DNA of 64,000 nucleotides from Hyphomicrobiaceae bacterium (GTDB lineage Bacteria; Pseudomonadota; Alphaproteobacteria; Rhizobiales; Hyphomicrobiaceae), in NCBI GenBank assembly GCA_022844275.1, contig JALHMB010000009.1:62001-126000 (forward strand), written 5' to 3'. A program made the position numbers and the translations under genes. The notes below the pieces were generated by a model that did not search any database, was not told where the DNA came from, and was given only the letters and a program-made list of their open reading frames with translations. Shown one piece after another: positions 16,541 to 26,548 of the stretch; the first letter of the stretch is position 1, and every line of letters begins with the position of its first letter.

Positions 16541-18895
16541 ATGGCAGAGCACGAGTCACACACCCACGACCATCAACGCGATCACACGTCGCACGCTGCC
16601 ACCGATCACATTGTGAAAGATCCCGTCTGCGGCATGACAGTGGACCCGCATACGGCGAAGCACCGGCATCAGCACAACGGCCATCCCTATTACTTTTGCT
16701 CAGCCAAGTGTCGGGAGAAATTCATCGCGGAGCCCGCAAAGTACCTAGAGCCAGGGCTCAAGCCTGCCGTGCCTGTCCCTGCCGGTACTATCTACACGTG
16801 TCCGATGCATCCCGAAATCCGACAGGAAGGTCCCGGCTCGTGCCCGATCTGCGGCATGGCGCTAGAGCCAGAGATGGTCACCGCAGACTCCACACCCAAT
16901 CCCGAATTGGCTGACATGACGCGCCGCTTCTGGATTGGGCTCGCGCTCACACTGCCCGTGTTCGCTCTTGAGATGGGGGGACACCTAACGGGTCTCCACC
17001 AGTGGCTCGGTCAGCAGAAGTCGAACTGGATTCAGCTCGCTCTCGCAACGCCGGTGGTTCTGTGGGCAGGGTGGCCATTCTTCGAGCGTGGCTGGGCCTC
17101 TCTCAGGACACGCAACCTCAATATGTTCACGCTCATTGCCATGGGCACAGGCGTGGCTTGGATCTACAGCGTCGTTGGCACCGTATGGCCGGACGTGTTC
17201 CCCCCGTCGATGCGTGGGCATGACGGCTCCGTCGCGATCTACTTCGAGGCGGCCGCTGTCATCACCGTGCTCGTGCTGCTCGGACAGGTGCTGGAGCTGA
17301 GGGCGCGCGAGAAGACGAGTGGTGCGATCAAAGCCCTACTCGACCTGTCGCCAAAGATAGCGCGTCGGATCAAAGCTGACGGGACAGATGAGGACGTAAG
17401 CCTCGAAGAAGTGGCTGCCGGCGAGCAGTTGCGGGTGCGGCCCGGCGAACGAGTACCCGTGGACGGAGAGATCCTGGAAGGCCGCAGCGCTATCGACGAG
17501 TCCATGGTGACGGGTGAGTCCATGCCCGTGACCAAGACTGCCGGCGAGAAGGTGATCGGCGGCACCATGAACCAGTCCGGCGGTTTCGTGATGCGTGCCG
17601 ACAAAGTTGGCCGCGATACAGTGCTCGCTCAGATCGTGCAAATGGTCGCTCAGGCGCAGCGAAGCCGTGCTCCCATTCAACGGCTCGCCGATCAGGTCTC
17701 GGGTTGGTTCGTGCCGACTGTGATCCTCGTCTCGCTGATCGCATTTGCCGCCTGGTCGATCTGGGGGCCGGAACCTCGGGTGACGTTCGGTCTGATCGCA
17801 GCCGTGTCAGTGCTGATCATCGCGTGCCCGTGTGCCCTAGGCCTCGCAACGCCTATGTCGATTATGGTCGGCGTGGGACGGGGTGCTCAGTCCGGTGTTC
17901 TCATAAAGAACGCCGAGGCGCTCGAGCGGATGGAGAAGATTGACACGCTTGTCGTTGATAAGACCGGCACGCTGACCGAGGGCAAGCCGAGCGTAGTGGC
18001 GATCAGGACAGCTCCTGGTATCGATGAGATCGAGCTACTTAGACTGACAGCCAGCCTTGAGCGGTCGAGCGAGCACCCATTAGCGGCAGCGATCGTGCGT
18101 TCGGCGAACGAGCGGGGCCTCTCACTCTCTCAACCTGAGAGCTTCGATTCGCCAATTGGCAAGGGTGTTGTTGGCACGGTTGAAGGGCGCAACCTTGTCA
18201 TCGGCAATCAGCGGATCATGACGGAGGGCGGCATCGATACCGCGAGTTTGGCGCCTGCGGCCGATGAGATGCGTAAAGAAGGCGCCACAGCGATCTTCGT
18301 AGCGATCGACGGCAAGGTGGCCGGCATCATCGCGATCGCCGACCCGATCAAAGCGACCACGCCATCGGCCATTGCCGCGCTGCAAGCAGCTGGCATTCGC
18401 GTGGTCATGCTGACCGGGGACAACAATACGACGGCGCAGGCCGTAGCCGCCAAGCTTGGCATCACCGAGGTTGAGGCGGAGGTGTTGCCAGAGGACAAGA
18501 GCAAGATCGTCGAGCGATTCCGGGCTCAAGGCAGGGCCGTGGCGATGGCAGGCGATGGTGTCAACGACGCTCCGGCCTTGGCGGCTGCGGATGTTGGGAT
18601 TGCCATGGGGACCGGTACCGATGTCGCGATGGAAAGCGCAGGAGTAACGTTGTTGAAAGGCGATCTCAACGGCATTGTCAGGGCGCGGCATCTTTCGGCG
18701 GCGACGATGGCAAACATCAGGCAGAACCTGTTCTTCGCCTTCATCTATAATGCAGCAGGCGTGCCGGTCGCGGCTGGCGCGCTCTATCCCTTCTTCGGGA
18801 TATTGCTCTCGCCGATCATAGCGGCAGCCGCGATGGCGCTCTCTTCGGTGAGCGTCATTGGTAATGCCCTTCGACTCAACCACGTAAAGCTCTGA
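16541..18895 (+). CDS. copA: Cu(I)-exporting P1B-type ATPase
   Basis: 784 residues from the ATG at 16541 with AGGAGG seven bases upstream. N-terminus: a His-rich tail ([17 protein letters not shown]), then a YHS domain (residues about 27-70, DPVCGMTVD and YYFCSAKC), then a heavy-metal-binding domain (about 87-115, [19 protein letters not shown]) in place of the usual HMA domains. Core: TGES near 325, the membrane metal site [10 protein letters not shown] near 430, phosphorylation site [11 protein letters not shown] near 470, HPLAAA and [10 protein letters not shown] near 670. It pumps Cu(I) from cytosol to periplasm. Divergent from csoR and under two CsoR operators. Confidence 0.95.
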   Translation: MAEHESHTHDHQRDHTSHAATDHIVKDPVCGMTVDPHTAKHRHQHNGHPYYFCSAKCREKFIAEPAKYLEPGLKPAVPVPAGTIYTCPMHPEIRQEGPGSCPICGMALEPEMVTADSTPNPELADMTRRFWIGLALTLPVFALEMGGHLTGLHQWLGQQKSNWIQLALATPVVLWAGWPFFERGWASLRTRNLNMFTLIAMGTGVAWIYSVVGTVWPDVFPPSMRGHDGSVAIYFEAAAVITVLVLLGQVLELRAREKTSGAIKALLDLSPKIARRIKADGTDEDVSLEEVAAGEQLRVRPGERVPVDGEILEGRSAIDESMVTGESMPVTKTAGEKVIGGTMNQSGGFVMRADKVGRDTVLAQIVQMVAQAQRSRAPIQRLADQVSGWFVPTVILVSLIAFAAWSIWGPEPRVTFGLIAAVSVLIIACPCALGLATPMSIMVGVGRGAQSGVLIKNAEALERMEKIDTLVVDKTGTLTEGKPSVVAIRTAPGIDEIELLRLTASLERSSEHPLAAAIVRSANERGLSLSQPESFDSPIGKGVVGTVEGRNLVIGNQRIMTEGGIDTASLAPAADEMRKEGATAIFVAIDGKVAGIIAIADPIKATTPSAIAALQAAGIRVVMLTGDNNTTAQAVAAKLGITEVEAEVLPEDKSKIVERFRAQGRAVAMAGDGVNDAPALAAADVGIAMGTGTDVAMESAGVTLLKGDLNGIVRARHLSAATMANIRQNLFFAFIYNAAGVPVAAGALYPFFGILLSPIIAAAAMALSSVSVIGNALRLNHVKL

Positions 18896-19176
18896 ACCTG
18901 CTTTGCTCAGCCCCCGATCTGCAATCGTACTCTGTGCGCCGACGAATGGCGGCGCAAACCACTGCTTCGTTTTATGCTCGACGATAGCGAAATTGTCCGA
19001 TCCTGGCGCCGAGGGTGAAGAAGTCGATCGCGGATCGAATTCGGTGTCAGAATCGGCTTTCTGCAAACTCCGCTGTTCGTCCGAGAGCGGACATCATGCA
19101 TATGTCGAGATGGGTCGGGAGGGCGTGGTGCCGGTGTCCCCTGACCGCTAGTCCCTAAGCCGATGCCCCTGCTTGT
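18896..19176. other. intergenic, no gene supported
   Basis: About 280 bases between convergent copA and the DUF6064 gene. Short frames on both strands are open but lack family resemblance or ribosome sites. No strong terminator hairpin was spotted. Confidence 0.4.
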
Positions 19177-19806
19177 TCAGTTGAGGCGACGCCTGCTCGT
19201 CGCCAGGAAGATGCTGGCGGACACAAGCAGACCAAGGTCCTCAGGCACCCCAAGCAGGACCGCGGCGGTCGAGCCGATGAGAGCCCACACGATGGGAAAA
19301 GCGGCGAGCCAACCGGGCACCGACGGCCCCGCCAACATGAGAACCCCAAACGTAAAGATCGTCGTTGGGCATGGCGCAACACCAAACACGGGAGCACGGG
19401 GCCAGCCGTGTCCGGCCAGACTGCCCAGAACACCATAGATGATGAGCGCGTATGTGATGGTTGCGAGCGCGATCGCCGTGCGCCAGTCCTTGCCAACGAC
19501 GAAGTAGGGACCACGTTCGCTCAACGCGCTCGCAAAGAACAGCAGTCCCTGTGCAACGAAGAGGATCGCAAACCCATAGGCAACTGGGTTGATCGATGTG
19601 AAGAAGGCGAGATGGTAGGCGATCCCATTCCAAAGCCACAGGAGAGATAGGACGCCCGACGCAGCCCGCCAGTTCCAGTAGCGGTTCGTCAATATTGCCC
19701 ACAGGACAAAACCTGCCAAGCCATAGCCCACGATGTGCACCGGCCAGATCGTTCGGTTATAGCTCTCGAACAGCTGGAAGAACTGATCAGTGGTGAACGG
19801 CAACAT
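19177..19806 (-). CDS. DUF6064 membrane protein
   Basis: 209 residues, about six hydrophobic helices. The start MLPFTTDQFFQLFESYNRTIWP and later WNGIAYHLAFFTSINPVAYG match the DUF6064 family of inner-membrane proteins of unknown function. It is probably transcribed after the broken methyltransferase gene upstream (about 25 bases away). No metal-ligand cluster is obvious. Confidence 0.8.
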   Translation of the reverse strand: MLPFTTDQFFQLFESYNRTIWPVHIVGYGLAGFVLWAILTNRYWNWRAASGVLSLLWLWNGIAYHLAFFTSINPVAYGFAILFVAQGLLFFASALSERGPYFVVGKDWRTAIALATITYALIIYGVLGSLAGHGWPRAPVFGVAPCPTTIFTFGVLMLAGPSVPGWLAAFPIVWALIGSTAAVLLGVPEDLGLLVSASIFLATSRRRLN

Positions 19807-19832
19807 GACAACACCGCTTAGCGGTTAGCGGA

Positions 19833-20548
19833 CTATGCGACCTGAACATCCGCCGACGCGTAGACCACGTACCGGCTCCAGGGGCGCCACCGGGTCCCAC
19901 CCTCCCTCATCTTGCGAAGAGCTGGGGAGTTTTGCAACAAATCCTCGTACTGCGGGTACACGTAGACGACATATGCTTCGCGCGGGGTTGCCCTTAGTGA
20001 TGCATCGAGCGACGCAACCACCTCCTTGAATATCTCTCGCCCGAATGGGTCGAAGAGAAACAGTACAAGAGGCCCGCCCTCGTGATCATAGTCGAGCACA
20101 TCCATACGCCTCAGATCGAAGGCATCGCATTGCTGGGAAGCAGGTTTATAGAGCAGGACATTATTCTCGGCGATGCGATGGAGCTGCTCCGAAAGCTCGA
20201 TCCCGACAATCTTGGCAAACGGAAACTCGGACGCGACGAGGAGTGCGCGGCCCTTACCTGATCCATATCGACGAACGTGAACTTGTTTGGAACCATGGCA
20301 AGTGACGCAAGGATTTCGTAGATGAGCGAAGCGGTTGTTGGAACATAGAAGTGCACCGATGACTTCTGCTCACGCTCGAAAACGGGTGCTGACGTATCGG
20401 TCCCGAAGCGGGCATCAAAGGCCTCAATCCACTCCTCGACGTACATCCTCGCATACTCGAAGAGGAAGAAAACGCGGCCAAGTACTGGTCGGTTGAGATC
20501 CAATGGTCCTTGGAAGACCTTCGACAGCAGGGGATTCAGGGCGCTCAT
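19833..20548 (-). pseudogene. SAM-dependent methyltransferase split by a one-base deletion
   Basis: Two minus-strand frames make one class I methyltransferase. The first (from ATG 20548) reads to SLAMVPNKFTFVDM; the second continues as GSGKGRALLVASEF, GIELSEQLHRIAENN, then LFLFDPFGREIFKEVV and ends VVYASADVQVA at 19833. Together they restore the SAM-binding motif I, VDMGSGKGR. The shift is at 20260-20264, where one G is missing after ATG. As read, translation stops without the SAM site being made. It could be a real mutation or an assembly error in a G run. Confidence 0.75.
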
Positions 20549-20609
20549 ATTTGCCTTTCAAGTGATGCGTGCACTTTCCAACTTGCTCGGGTGTTGGATT
20601 GGGCTTCGG

Positions 20610-21227
20610 CTAGGGTCGTTTGGCGCGCCTGAGACCTTGACGCGCAGGCGCCAGGTCGGGGCTGATTCTCAGCGCGTGCTCGAAGTCGGCTCGGGCGTCG
20701 TCAAGTCTTCCACGCTGCTCGAACTCGACGCCGCGGTTGTGATAGGCGATCGAGAAATCTGGGTTCAGCCGGATAGCCTCGGTGTAGTCCGCGATCGCAC
20801 GTTCGCCATTGCCCAGGCGGCCATGCGCGATCGCCCGGTTGAAGTGGAGTTCCGGATCGTGCGGCGACAACTTGATTGCGGCGTCAAAGTCGCGCAGCGC
20901 CCGCGACGGTTCGTTGGCCGCAAGCCACACAGAACCGCGATTGGAGAGTGCAGCAGAGTCCTTCGGATCGCGGGCGACCGCGTAGTCGCAGTCAGACAGC
21001 GCGGCAACAAGTTCGTTTCGAGAAAGATGGATACCGCACCAATGACGAGCCCTTTCCGCGTGTTCGGGATCGTGCGGGAGGGGAGGGGACGACAACGATT
21101 GGCTAAGCAATGGGGCCGATAGCTGGGCCAACATCAGTAGGCTCAGTACGACGGAATGGCCATAGCTCGATGTTATGCGGTAACGAGGCTTGCGCCCCGT
21201 TACCTTCGGGACGGGTTGCGACGCCAT
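20610..21227 (-). CDS. tetratricopeptide-repeat protein, exported
   Basis: 205 residues. An N-terminal hydrophobic signal or anchor (HSVVLSLLMLAQLSAPLLSQ) is followed by four TPR units, for example AALSNRGSVWLAANEPSRAL, LHFNRAIAHGRLGNGERAI and AYHNRGVEFEQRGRLDDAR. TPRs are protein-interaction scaffolds. The start overlaps the stop of the upstream periplasmic protein (TAATG), so it belongs to the RND efflux operon. Its partner is unknown. Confidence 0.8.
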   Translation of the reverse strand: MASQPVPKVTGRKPRYRITSSYGHSVVLSLLMLAQLSAPLLSQSLSSPPLPHDPEHAERARHWCGIHLSRNELVAALSDCDYAVARDPKDSAALSNRGSVWLAANEPSRALRDFDAAIKLSPHDPELHFNRAIAHGRLGNGERAIADYTEAIRLNPDFSIAYHNRGVEFEQRGRLDDARADFEHALRISPDLAPARQGLRRAKRP

Positions 21228-21601
21228 TATTTCACCGTGAAGCGCGCCGAGACGCCGTGACCGTCCTCGGTCTTGCCAGAGAGGAGGATGATCGCACCCT
21301 TCTTGAGAGGTGCGGCCAGCGGACCGACGAGGCGATCCTGCTCGACCGTGAGCTTGATCTCCGATTTTTTGCCGCCTTCCTGCACCGTGGCACGCACTGC
21401 ATTGTCCTTCGCAGATAGCGGCTTCCCGTGATTGGTCAGATAGAGCACCAGCCTCGTCGGCTCGATAACCAGCTCGGCGTCATGGTGGCCGGCTACGACG
21501 GCGGTCTGGCCACCATGCTTGCCGACCTTCTGCGCCAATGCAGGGCCGGACAAGACGACGGCAAGGCCGAGGATCGCAGACGTCAAACTTTTGCGCAGCA
21601 T
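21227..21601 (-). CDS. small periplasmic protein of the RND efflux operon
   Basis: 124 residues with a signal peptide (cleavage after ALA, before QKVGKHGG). The mature part is a beta-rich domain with HHDAELVIEPTRLVLYLTNHG and ends GVSARFTVK. I do not recognise a named family, but the pattern resembles the N-terminal beta domain of the adaptor protein encoded upstream (QLTIHLDRE..., DGTYAVLVES). Several His residues near the N-terminus (KHGGQ, GHHDAE) suggest metal contact. It lies 24 bases after the RND pump gene and may be a periplasmic metallochaperone. Confidence 0.65.
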   Translation of the reverse strand: MLRKSLTSAILGLAVVLSGPALAQKVGKHGGQTAVVAGHHDAELVIEPTRLVLYLTNHGKPLSAKDNAVRATVQEGGKKSEIKLTVEQDRLVGPLAAPLKKGAIILLSGKTEDGHGVSARFTVK

Positions 21602-21625
21602 TTTCTCTTCTCCGTGTGGGGTTGC

Positions 21626-24600
21626 TCAGTAGGCCTCGACTGTCCCGGACATGCCGGGCTGAGCCGTGGTGTTGGCGGCTGCACGCTGAGCGACTAGCGC
21701 TTCGAGCGGCCTCCGTCCGAACCTCAGGAACAACAACGGTGTGAGCACCGTGTCGATGATGGTCGCTGTGATGAGTCCGCCAAAGATGGTGACGGCTACG
21801 GGGTGCAGTATCTCTCGGCCTGGCTGATCCGCGCCGACAAGCAGCGGAATTAGCGCCAGTCCGGCCGCCAGCGCCGTCATCAGTACCGGTGTCAGCCGTT
21901 CGAGGCTGCCACGGATAACGAGATCGCGGCCGAAGGTTTCGCCTTCGAATATTGCGAGGTTTACATAGTGACTAATCTTCAGGATGCCGTTGCGCGCCGT
22001 GATTCCAGCGAGCGTGATGAAGCCGATCATGCTGGCCACGGATAGCGGTTGCCCCGCGATCCAGAGCGCGGCCACGCTGCCGATCAACGCCAGCGGGATG
22101 TTCATCAGGATGATGGCGCTCAAGACGGCTGACTGATAGCGCGAGTAGAGCACAAGGAAGATCAGCGCCAATGAGACGAGCGATAGCAGGCCGATGGTCC
22201 GTGTCGCCTGCTCCTGAGCCTGGAAGGTGCCGTCGAGGCGGATGACGTAGCCCGGCGGTAAGGCCATCTCGCCGGTGATGCGCCGCACATCATCCACGAT
22301 CGCCGCCATGTCGCGCACGCCGTCGCCGTTGCCAAAGAGCAGAATGCGGCGCTGGCCGTTCTCGCGGAGGATCTGGTTGGGCCCCACAGTCTCGTCCACG
22401 CTCGCCACATAGCTAAGCGGGATGTAGCCGGTGGGTGTCGGGATGAGCACGTCGCGCAAGGCGCGCGTCGATCTGTCGGCATCGGAAAGCCGGATGACGA
22501 CATCGAAGCGCCGCTCGCCGTCACTGATCTGCGAAATCACGCGCCCATTGGAGAGCGCCTCGACTGCCGACATCACCTGCGCCGGCGACATGCCGTAGAG
22601 CGACGCGTTCTCGGCCACCGCGCGGACGCGAATTTGCGGAATGAGTGTCTGCTTCTCGACATTGAGGTCGACCAGACCGCTGACGCCCTTCAATCGGGTG
22701 TTGAGTTGGTCCGCCAGCGTGCGCAGTACATCTAGATCGGGACCGAAGATCTTGATGGCGAGGCCGGCACGCACACCGGAAAGCATGTGGTCGATGCGAT
22801 GCGATATCGGCTGACCGAGCGCAACTGAGACCGGCAGCACTGACAGCTTCTCGCGGATCTCTTCGAATATCGCTTCCTTGGGGCGGTCCGACCGCTCGAG
22901 ATCGATGTCGAGCTCGCTCGCGTGCACACCTTCGGCATGGCTGTCGAGTTCGGCGCGCCCGGTCCGTCGGCCAACGGATGTCACCTCCGGCACCGTCATG
23001 ACCAGCCGCTCGGCCGCAAATCCAAGTCGGTGAGATTCGGCGAGGCTGATGCCGGGATTGTATTGCATCCCGACGAGCAGCGTGCCCTCGTTGAACGGCG
23101 GGAGAAACGCCCGAGGCAGGAAGACGGCTCCAGCAACTGCCAGCGCAATAGAGGCCACGACGGGCAGCAGCACCTGACGAGGATGGTCGAAGGCCCACCG
23201 CAGAAGTACGCGATTACCCCGCTTCAACACACGCACGACGGCGCTGTCCTTGTGGGTCGCGACGCGGGTCTTCCGCAGCAGATAGTAGGACAGGGCCGGC
23301 GTAACAGTTACAGCCGTTGCCAACGAGGCCAGGATCGAAACGATGTAGGCGATGCCGAGCGGCGTGAACAGACGGCCTTCGACCCCGGTCAACGCGAACA
23401 GCGGAACGAAGACGAGAACAATGATGAACGTCGCATAGACGATACCGGAGCGGACCTCGCGGCTGGCCGCGACAATTACCTGGAGCACCGGTAGGGGAAC
23501 CGCGCGCTCGGCATTGTTCTTCAGGCGCCGCAGGATGTTCTCAACGTCGACCACGGCGTCGTCGACCAGCTCGCCGATGGCGATCGCCAGCCCTCCGAGC
23601 GTCATGGTGTTGATCGTCAAACCGAAGAAACTGAAGACGAGCACGGTGATGAGGATGGAGATCGGGATCGCCGAAAGCGAGATTAGCGTGGCGCGCCAAT
23701 TCAACAGGAATACGATCAGAACGATCGCGACGACCGCTGCCGCCTCCAGCAGTACCGACTTCACGTTCTCAATCGACCGTTCGATGAAGGTCGCTTGCCG
23801 GAACTGAACATTGGTTGCGGTCACGCCATCAGGCAAGGTCCGCTGCAAGGCTGCAAGCTCTGCCTCCACCGCCTGCGTCAGAGGCAGCGTATCGGCAGTC
23901 GGCATCTTCTGGACGCTCATGATGATCGCCGGCGCGCCGTTGTAGCCGGCCTCACCGCGTTTGACGCGCGGTGCGAAAGAGACGTCGGCAAGCTCGCGCA
24001 GGAGAACGGTGCGCCCATTGTGATTGGCGACAGCAATATTGCGAAGCTGCTCCAGCTCGGCTGAGTCACCGATGTTGCGGATCAGGAATTCGCTGCCGTG
24101 CTGGTCGACAAAGCCACCACCGGAGTTCATGCCGAAGCGGCGTACTGCCGCCTCGAGGGTGTCCGGCGTGACACCAAATGTCTTCAGGGCGACCGGATTT
24201 GGAGCCACCTGAAACTGTCGTACCTCGCCACCGATCGGAATGACCTGTGCGACGCCGGGGATGCCGAGAAGCTGCGGCCTGATGGTGAAGTCGGCGATCT
24301 CCCGCAGCTCCATGGGTGTCAACTTCGGCCCCGTGAGCGCGACGAGCATGATCTCGCCCATGATAGAGTTGATGCCACCGAGCGAGACCGACGCCGTTGG
24401 GGGCAGCCGGTCGCGGATGCCGCCGAGCTTTTCGGTGACCAGCTGCCGATTTCGGTAGATCTCGGTGCCCCAATCGAACTCGACGTAGACAATGGACAGG
24501 CCGATTCCGGAGACGGAGCGCACGCGTCCGACGCCGGGCAGGCCGTTCATCGCCGTCTCGATGTGCCGCGTGACCAGAAGCTCGACCTCTTGCGGCGCCA

Positions 24601-24766
24601 TGCCTTCGGCCTCGGTCTGCACCGTGACGATTGGCTTGGTCAGGTCTGGAAACACATCTACCGGTACCCGTGGCAGCATCAAGAGGCCGTAGCCGACCAG
24701 AAGGGCGGCGCCGAACAGGACAATCAGCCGATGCTTGAGGCTCGTCGTGACCAGGAAATTGAACAT
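21626..24766 (-). CDS. heavy-metal efflux RND permease (CusA/CzcA-like)
   Basis: 1046 residues from the ATG at 24766. Twelve-helix RND pump with two large periplasmic loops: N-terminal PRVPVDVFPDLTKPIVTVQTE, VELLVTRHIETAMNGLPGV, and in TM4 the proton-relay region GELVDDAVVDVENILRRL, where family pumps have paired acids. C-terminal half: NIPLALIGSVAALW, GFITLAGITARNGILKISH, TPLLFLRFG. It takes metal ions, or similar cations, from periplasm or membrane and drives them out with protons. The adaptor gene ends eight bases upstream; no outer-membrane channel gene is in the window, so a separately encoded one must be used. Copper versus Zn/Co specificity cannot be decided by eye. Confidence 0.92.
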   Translation of the reverse strand: MFNFLVTTSLKHRLIVLFGAALLVGYGLLMLPRVPVDVFPDLTKPIVTVQTEAEGMAPQEVELLVTRHIETAMNGLPGVGRVRSVSGIGLSIVYVEFDWGTEIYRNRQLVTEKLGGIRDRLPPTASVSLGGINSIMGEIMLVALTGPKLTPMELREIADFTIRPQLLGIPGVAQVIPIGGEVRQFQVAPNPVALKTFGVTPDTLEAAVRRFGMNSGGGFVDQHGSEFLIRNIGDSAELEQLRNIAVANHNGRTVLLRELADVSFAPRVKRGEAGYNGAPAIIMSVQKMPTADTLPLTQAVEAELAALQRTLPDGVTATNVQFRQATFIERSIENVKSVLLEAAAVVAIVLIVFLLNWRATLISLSAIPISILITVLVFSFFGLTINTMTLGGLAIAIGELVDDAVVDVENILRRLKNNAERAVPLPVLQVIVAASREVRSGIVYATFIIVLVFVPLFALTGVEGRLFTPLGIAYIVSILASLATAVTVTPALSYYLLRKTRVATHKDSAVVRVLKRGNRVLLRWAFDHPRQVLLPVVASIALAVAGAVFLPRAFLPPFNEGTLLVGMQYNPGISLAESHRLGFAAERLVMTVPEVTSVGRRTGRAELDSHAEGVHASELDIDLERSDRPKEAIFEEIREKLSVLPVSVALGQPISHRIDHMLSGVRAGLAIKIFGPDLDVLRTLADQLNTRLKGVSGLVDLNVEKQTLIPQIRVRAVAENASLYGMSPAQVMSAVEALSNGRVISQISDGERRFDVVIRLSDADRSTRALRDVLIPTPTGYIPLSYVASVDETVGPNQILRENGQRRILLFGNGDGVRDMAAIVDDVRRITGEMALPPGYVIRLDGTFQAQEQATRTIGLLSLVSLALIFLVLYSRYQSAVLSAIILMNIPLALIGSVAALWIAGQPLSVASMIGFITLAGITARNGILKISHYVNLAIFEGETFGRDLVIRGSLERLTPVLMTALAAGLALIPLLVGADQPGREILHPVAVTIFGGLITATIIDTVLTPLLFLRFGRRPLEALVAQRAAANTTAQPGMSGTVEAY

Positions 24767-24773
24767 GGCGCGA

Positions 24774-26498
24774 TCACCGGATCTGATTGATGAGCGTGGC
24801 GGACTGCACGGCGATCTTCTCGCCCGGCTCGACACCAGCGGTGAGCAGGACGCGGCTGCCATCAACTTCGACAAAGCGAACCGGTTTCGGGTCGAAGCGC
24901 TCGGGCTCGACGTGCCGGAAGACAACGTACTGACCGTTCGGCGCCTGAACGACGGCCGCGCGCGGCACGACGATCCCGGTCATCTCCTTCCCGGATTCGA
25001 CCAGGACAGTGACCTGCCGGCCGATATCGAAGCCGGCCCGGTTCGACGTCAGCTCGAACTTGATCGATGTGGCGTGTTGCGTGAGCGCCGGGCTGCTCGC
25101 GACGAACTTGAGTTCGGCAGGCTCAGCGTCGTGCGCCATGGCCTGTGCAGCACCGAGTTTCGAAATGTCGATACTCTCGTGCGCGAGCGCCTCGATCCAA
25201 TAGACGCGAGGCTCGACGATCTGGAACAGAACATCCTTCGGAGAGACGACCTGACCTATGGCGGCCTGCGCGGCGATGATGACGCCGTCGATTGGGGCAA
25301 TCAGCGGCTCGTTGACCGCCTTCCGCTCGGCAAGCGTTGCCCGGCGACGCACGAGGTTCTCAAGCTCGATCTCGGCCGTGCGGATGCGCTCGGCGGGGAA
25401 GGTGGCGAATCGCTTGAACTGCGAGACACGGTTCTCGGCAAGCGCGATCTCCTGGTCGAGCCGTCCGGCCGTTTGCTCGAAATCGGAGCGATCAATCTCT
25501 GCCAATACGGGCTTCACGTAGCCGAGCACTTCGCCGGAACGCACGTGCTGGCCGACGTGGGCAAAGCGGCCGTTGACCGGCGCCATGCGCCCGTCGACGA
25601 TGCTTTGGACAATGGCGATCCGGTGCGGGTTGGCGATGACGCGCCCGGGCAGGCGGATGGCGCGACGCACCGTTTCGGGCGTCACGTACTGGGTCCTGAC
25701 CTCGATCAGTCTCTGCGTCGGCTTCGGCAGAAATACCGAGCCGTCCGATAGGCGGCGTGGACTGTCGCTGGCGCCTTCGCTCGCCTCTGGTCCATGCGAA
25801 TGTCCTTCATCGCCAGAGTGCCCCGGCCCGGCACGCGCGGGATCAGCGGCAATGGTGATCGAGAGAGCCGTAGCCAGTGCCATCACACCAAGCGTCGCGT
25901 GACGCGAGAACAATCCGCCGACGAGAACACCGGCGATGAGCATGACACCGCTTGCGAGGATCGCCCAACCCGCCGGCATCGGATGGGTAAGCCACGATGA
26001 CAGTGACGCGATGCCGTGAGATCTGTGCTCGGACCGCGCTACAGGCGTCGCGAGCGTGCCTCCGAGGAGATCGAAAGTCTCGCCTTCCTTGATCGAGAAC
26101 TCGAGCACGTTCTCGCCCGGTTGGATCAGGCTCTCGACCAGCACCGCATAAGTGCCGTCGGCCTTGGGCTCCGCCGTCACCGTCTTGTCGTTGATCGACA
26201 CCTCGATCGTCGCGGCCGTTACGGGCGCGTTGTCCTTCTCCCGATCGAGGTGGATCGTGAGCTGGTTGGCCTTCAGAATGCCGACAAGCTGATAGGCTTC
26301 GGATGTCGCGACGACGCGCGGGCTTTGCGACGATTTGGCCGCCGGTGCGTCGTGCGAGTGGCCCTCATCGCCGCTGTGTCCCGGCCCGGCAAAACTTGCC
26401 GTTCCTATGGGCATCGACAGCATCAGCGACGTAACAAGGATGCGCAGCGCGTGCGCTTTCGGCCCAAGAATGGGCCATGCGGTTCGAGGCATGATCAC
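24774..26498 (-). CDS. RND efflux periplasmic adaptor with duplicated secretion-like N-terminus
   Basis: 574 residues, longer than the usual about 400. Residues 1-36: signal peptide; 37-49: His-rich AGPGHSGDEGHSH; about 60-150: beta-rich domain (LTIHLDREKD, KTVTAEPKADGTYAVLVES); 170-197: membrane segment; 200-222: a second signal-like helix; 223-235: exact second copy of the His motif. From about 255 on is the membrane-fusion part: barrel-sandwich (GRMAPVNGRFAHVGQHVRSGEVL), coiled hairpin, and VNEPLIAPIDGVI. It bridges the RND pump and an outer-membrane channel. The repeated signal-plus-His block suggests fusion of two ancestral secreted proteins. Confidence 0.88.
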   Translation of the reverse strand: MIMPRTAWPILGPKAHALRILVTSLMLSMPIGTASFAGPGHSGDEGHSHDAPAAKSSQSPRVVATSEAYQLVGILKANQLTIHLDREKDNAPVTAATIEVSINDKTVTAEPKADGTYAVLVESLIQPGENVLEFSIKEGETFDLLGGTLATPVARSEHRSHGIASLSSWLTHPMPAGWAILASGVMLIAGVLVGGLFSRHATLGVMALATALSITIAADPARAGPGHSGDEGHSHGPEASEGASDSPRRLSDGSVFLPKPTQRLIEVRTQYVTPETVRRAIRLPGRVIANPHRIAIVQSIVDGRMAPVNGRFAHVGQHVRSGEVLGYVKPVLAEIDRSDFEQTAGRLDQEIALAENRVSQFKRFATFPAERIRTAEIELENLVRRRATLAERKAVNEPLIAPIDGVIIAAQAAIGQVVSPKDVLFQIVEPRVYWIEALAHESIDISKLGAAQAMAHDAEPAELKFVASSPALTQHATSIKFELTSNRAGFDIGRQVTVLVESGKEMTGIVVPRAAVVQAPNGQYVVFRHVEPERFDPKPVRFVEVDGSRVLLTAGVEPGEKIAVQSATLINQIR

Positions 26499-26548
26499 AG
26501 ACCTGCTTCAGAGTGGCGTTGGAAATGCGTGCGGACGCTCGCGCGCCG

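Noticed and set aside
18122-19066. 314-codon minus-strand frame antisense to copA
   Set aside because: It lies wholly against well-conserved P-type ATPase sequence and has no family resemblance; a shadow frame.
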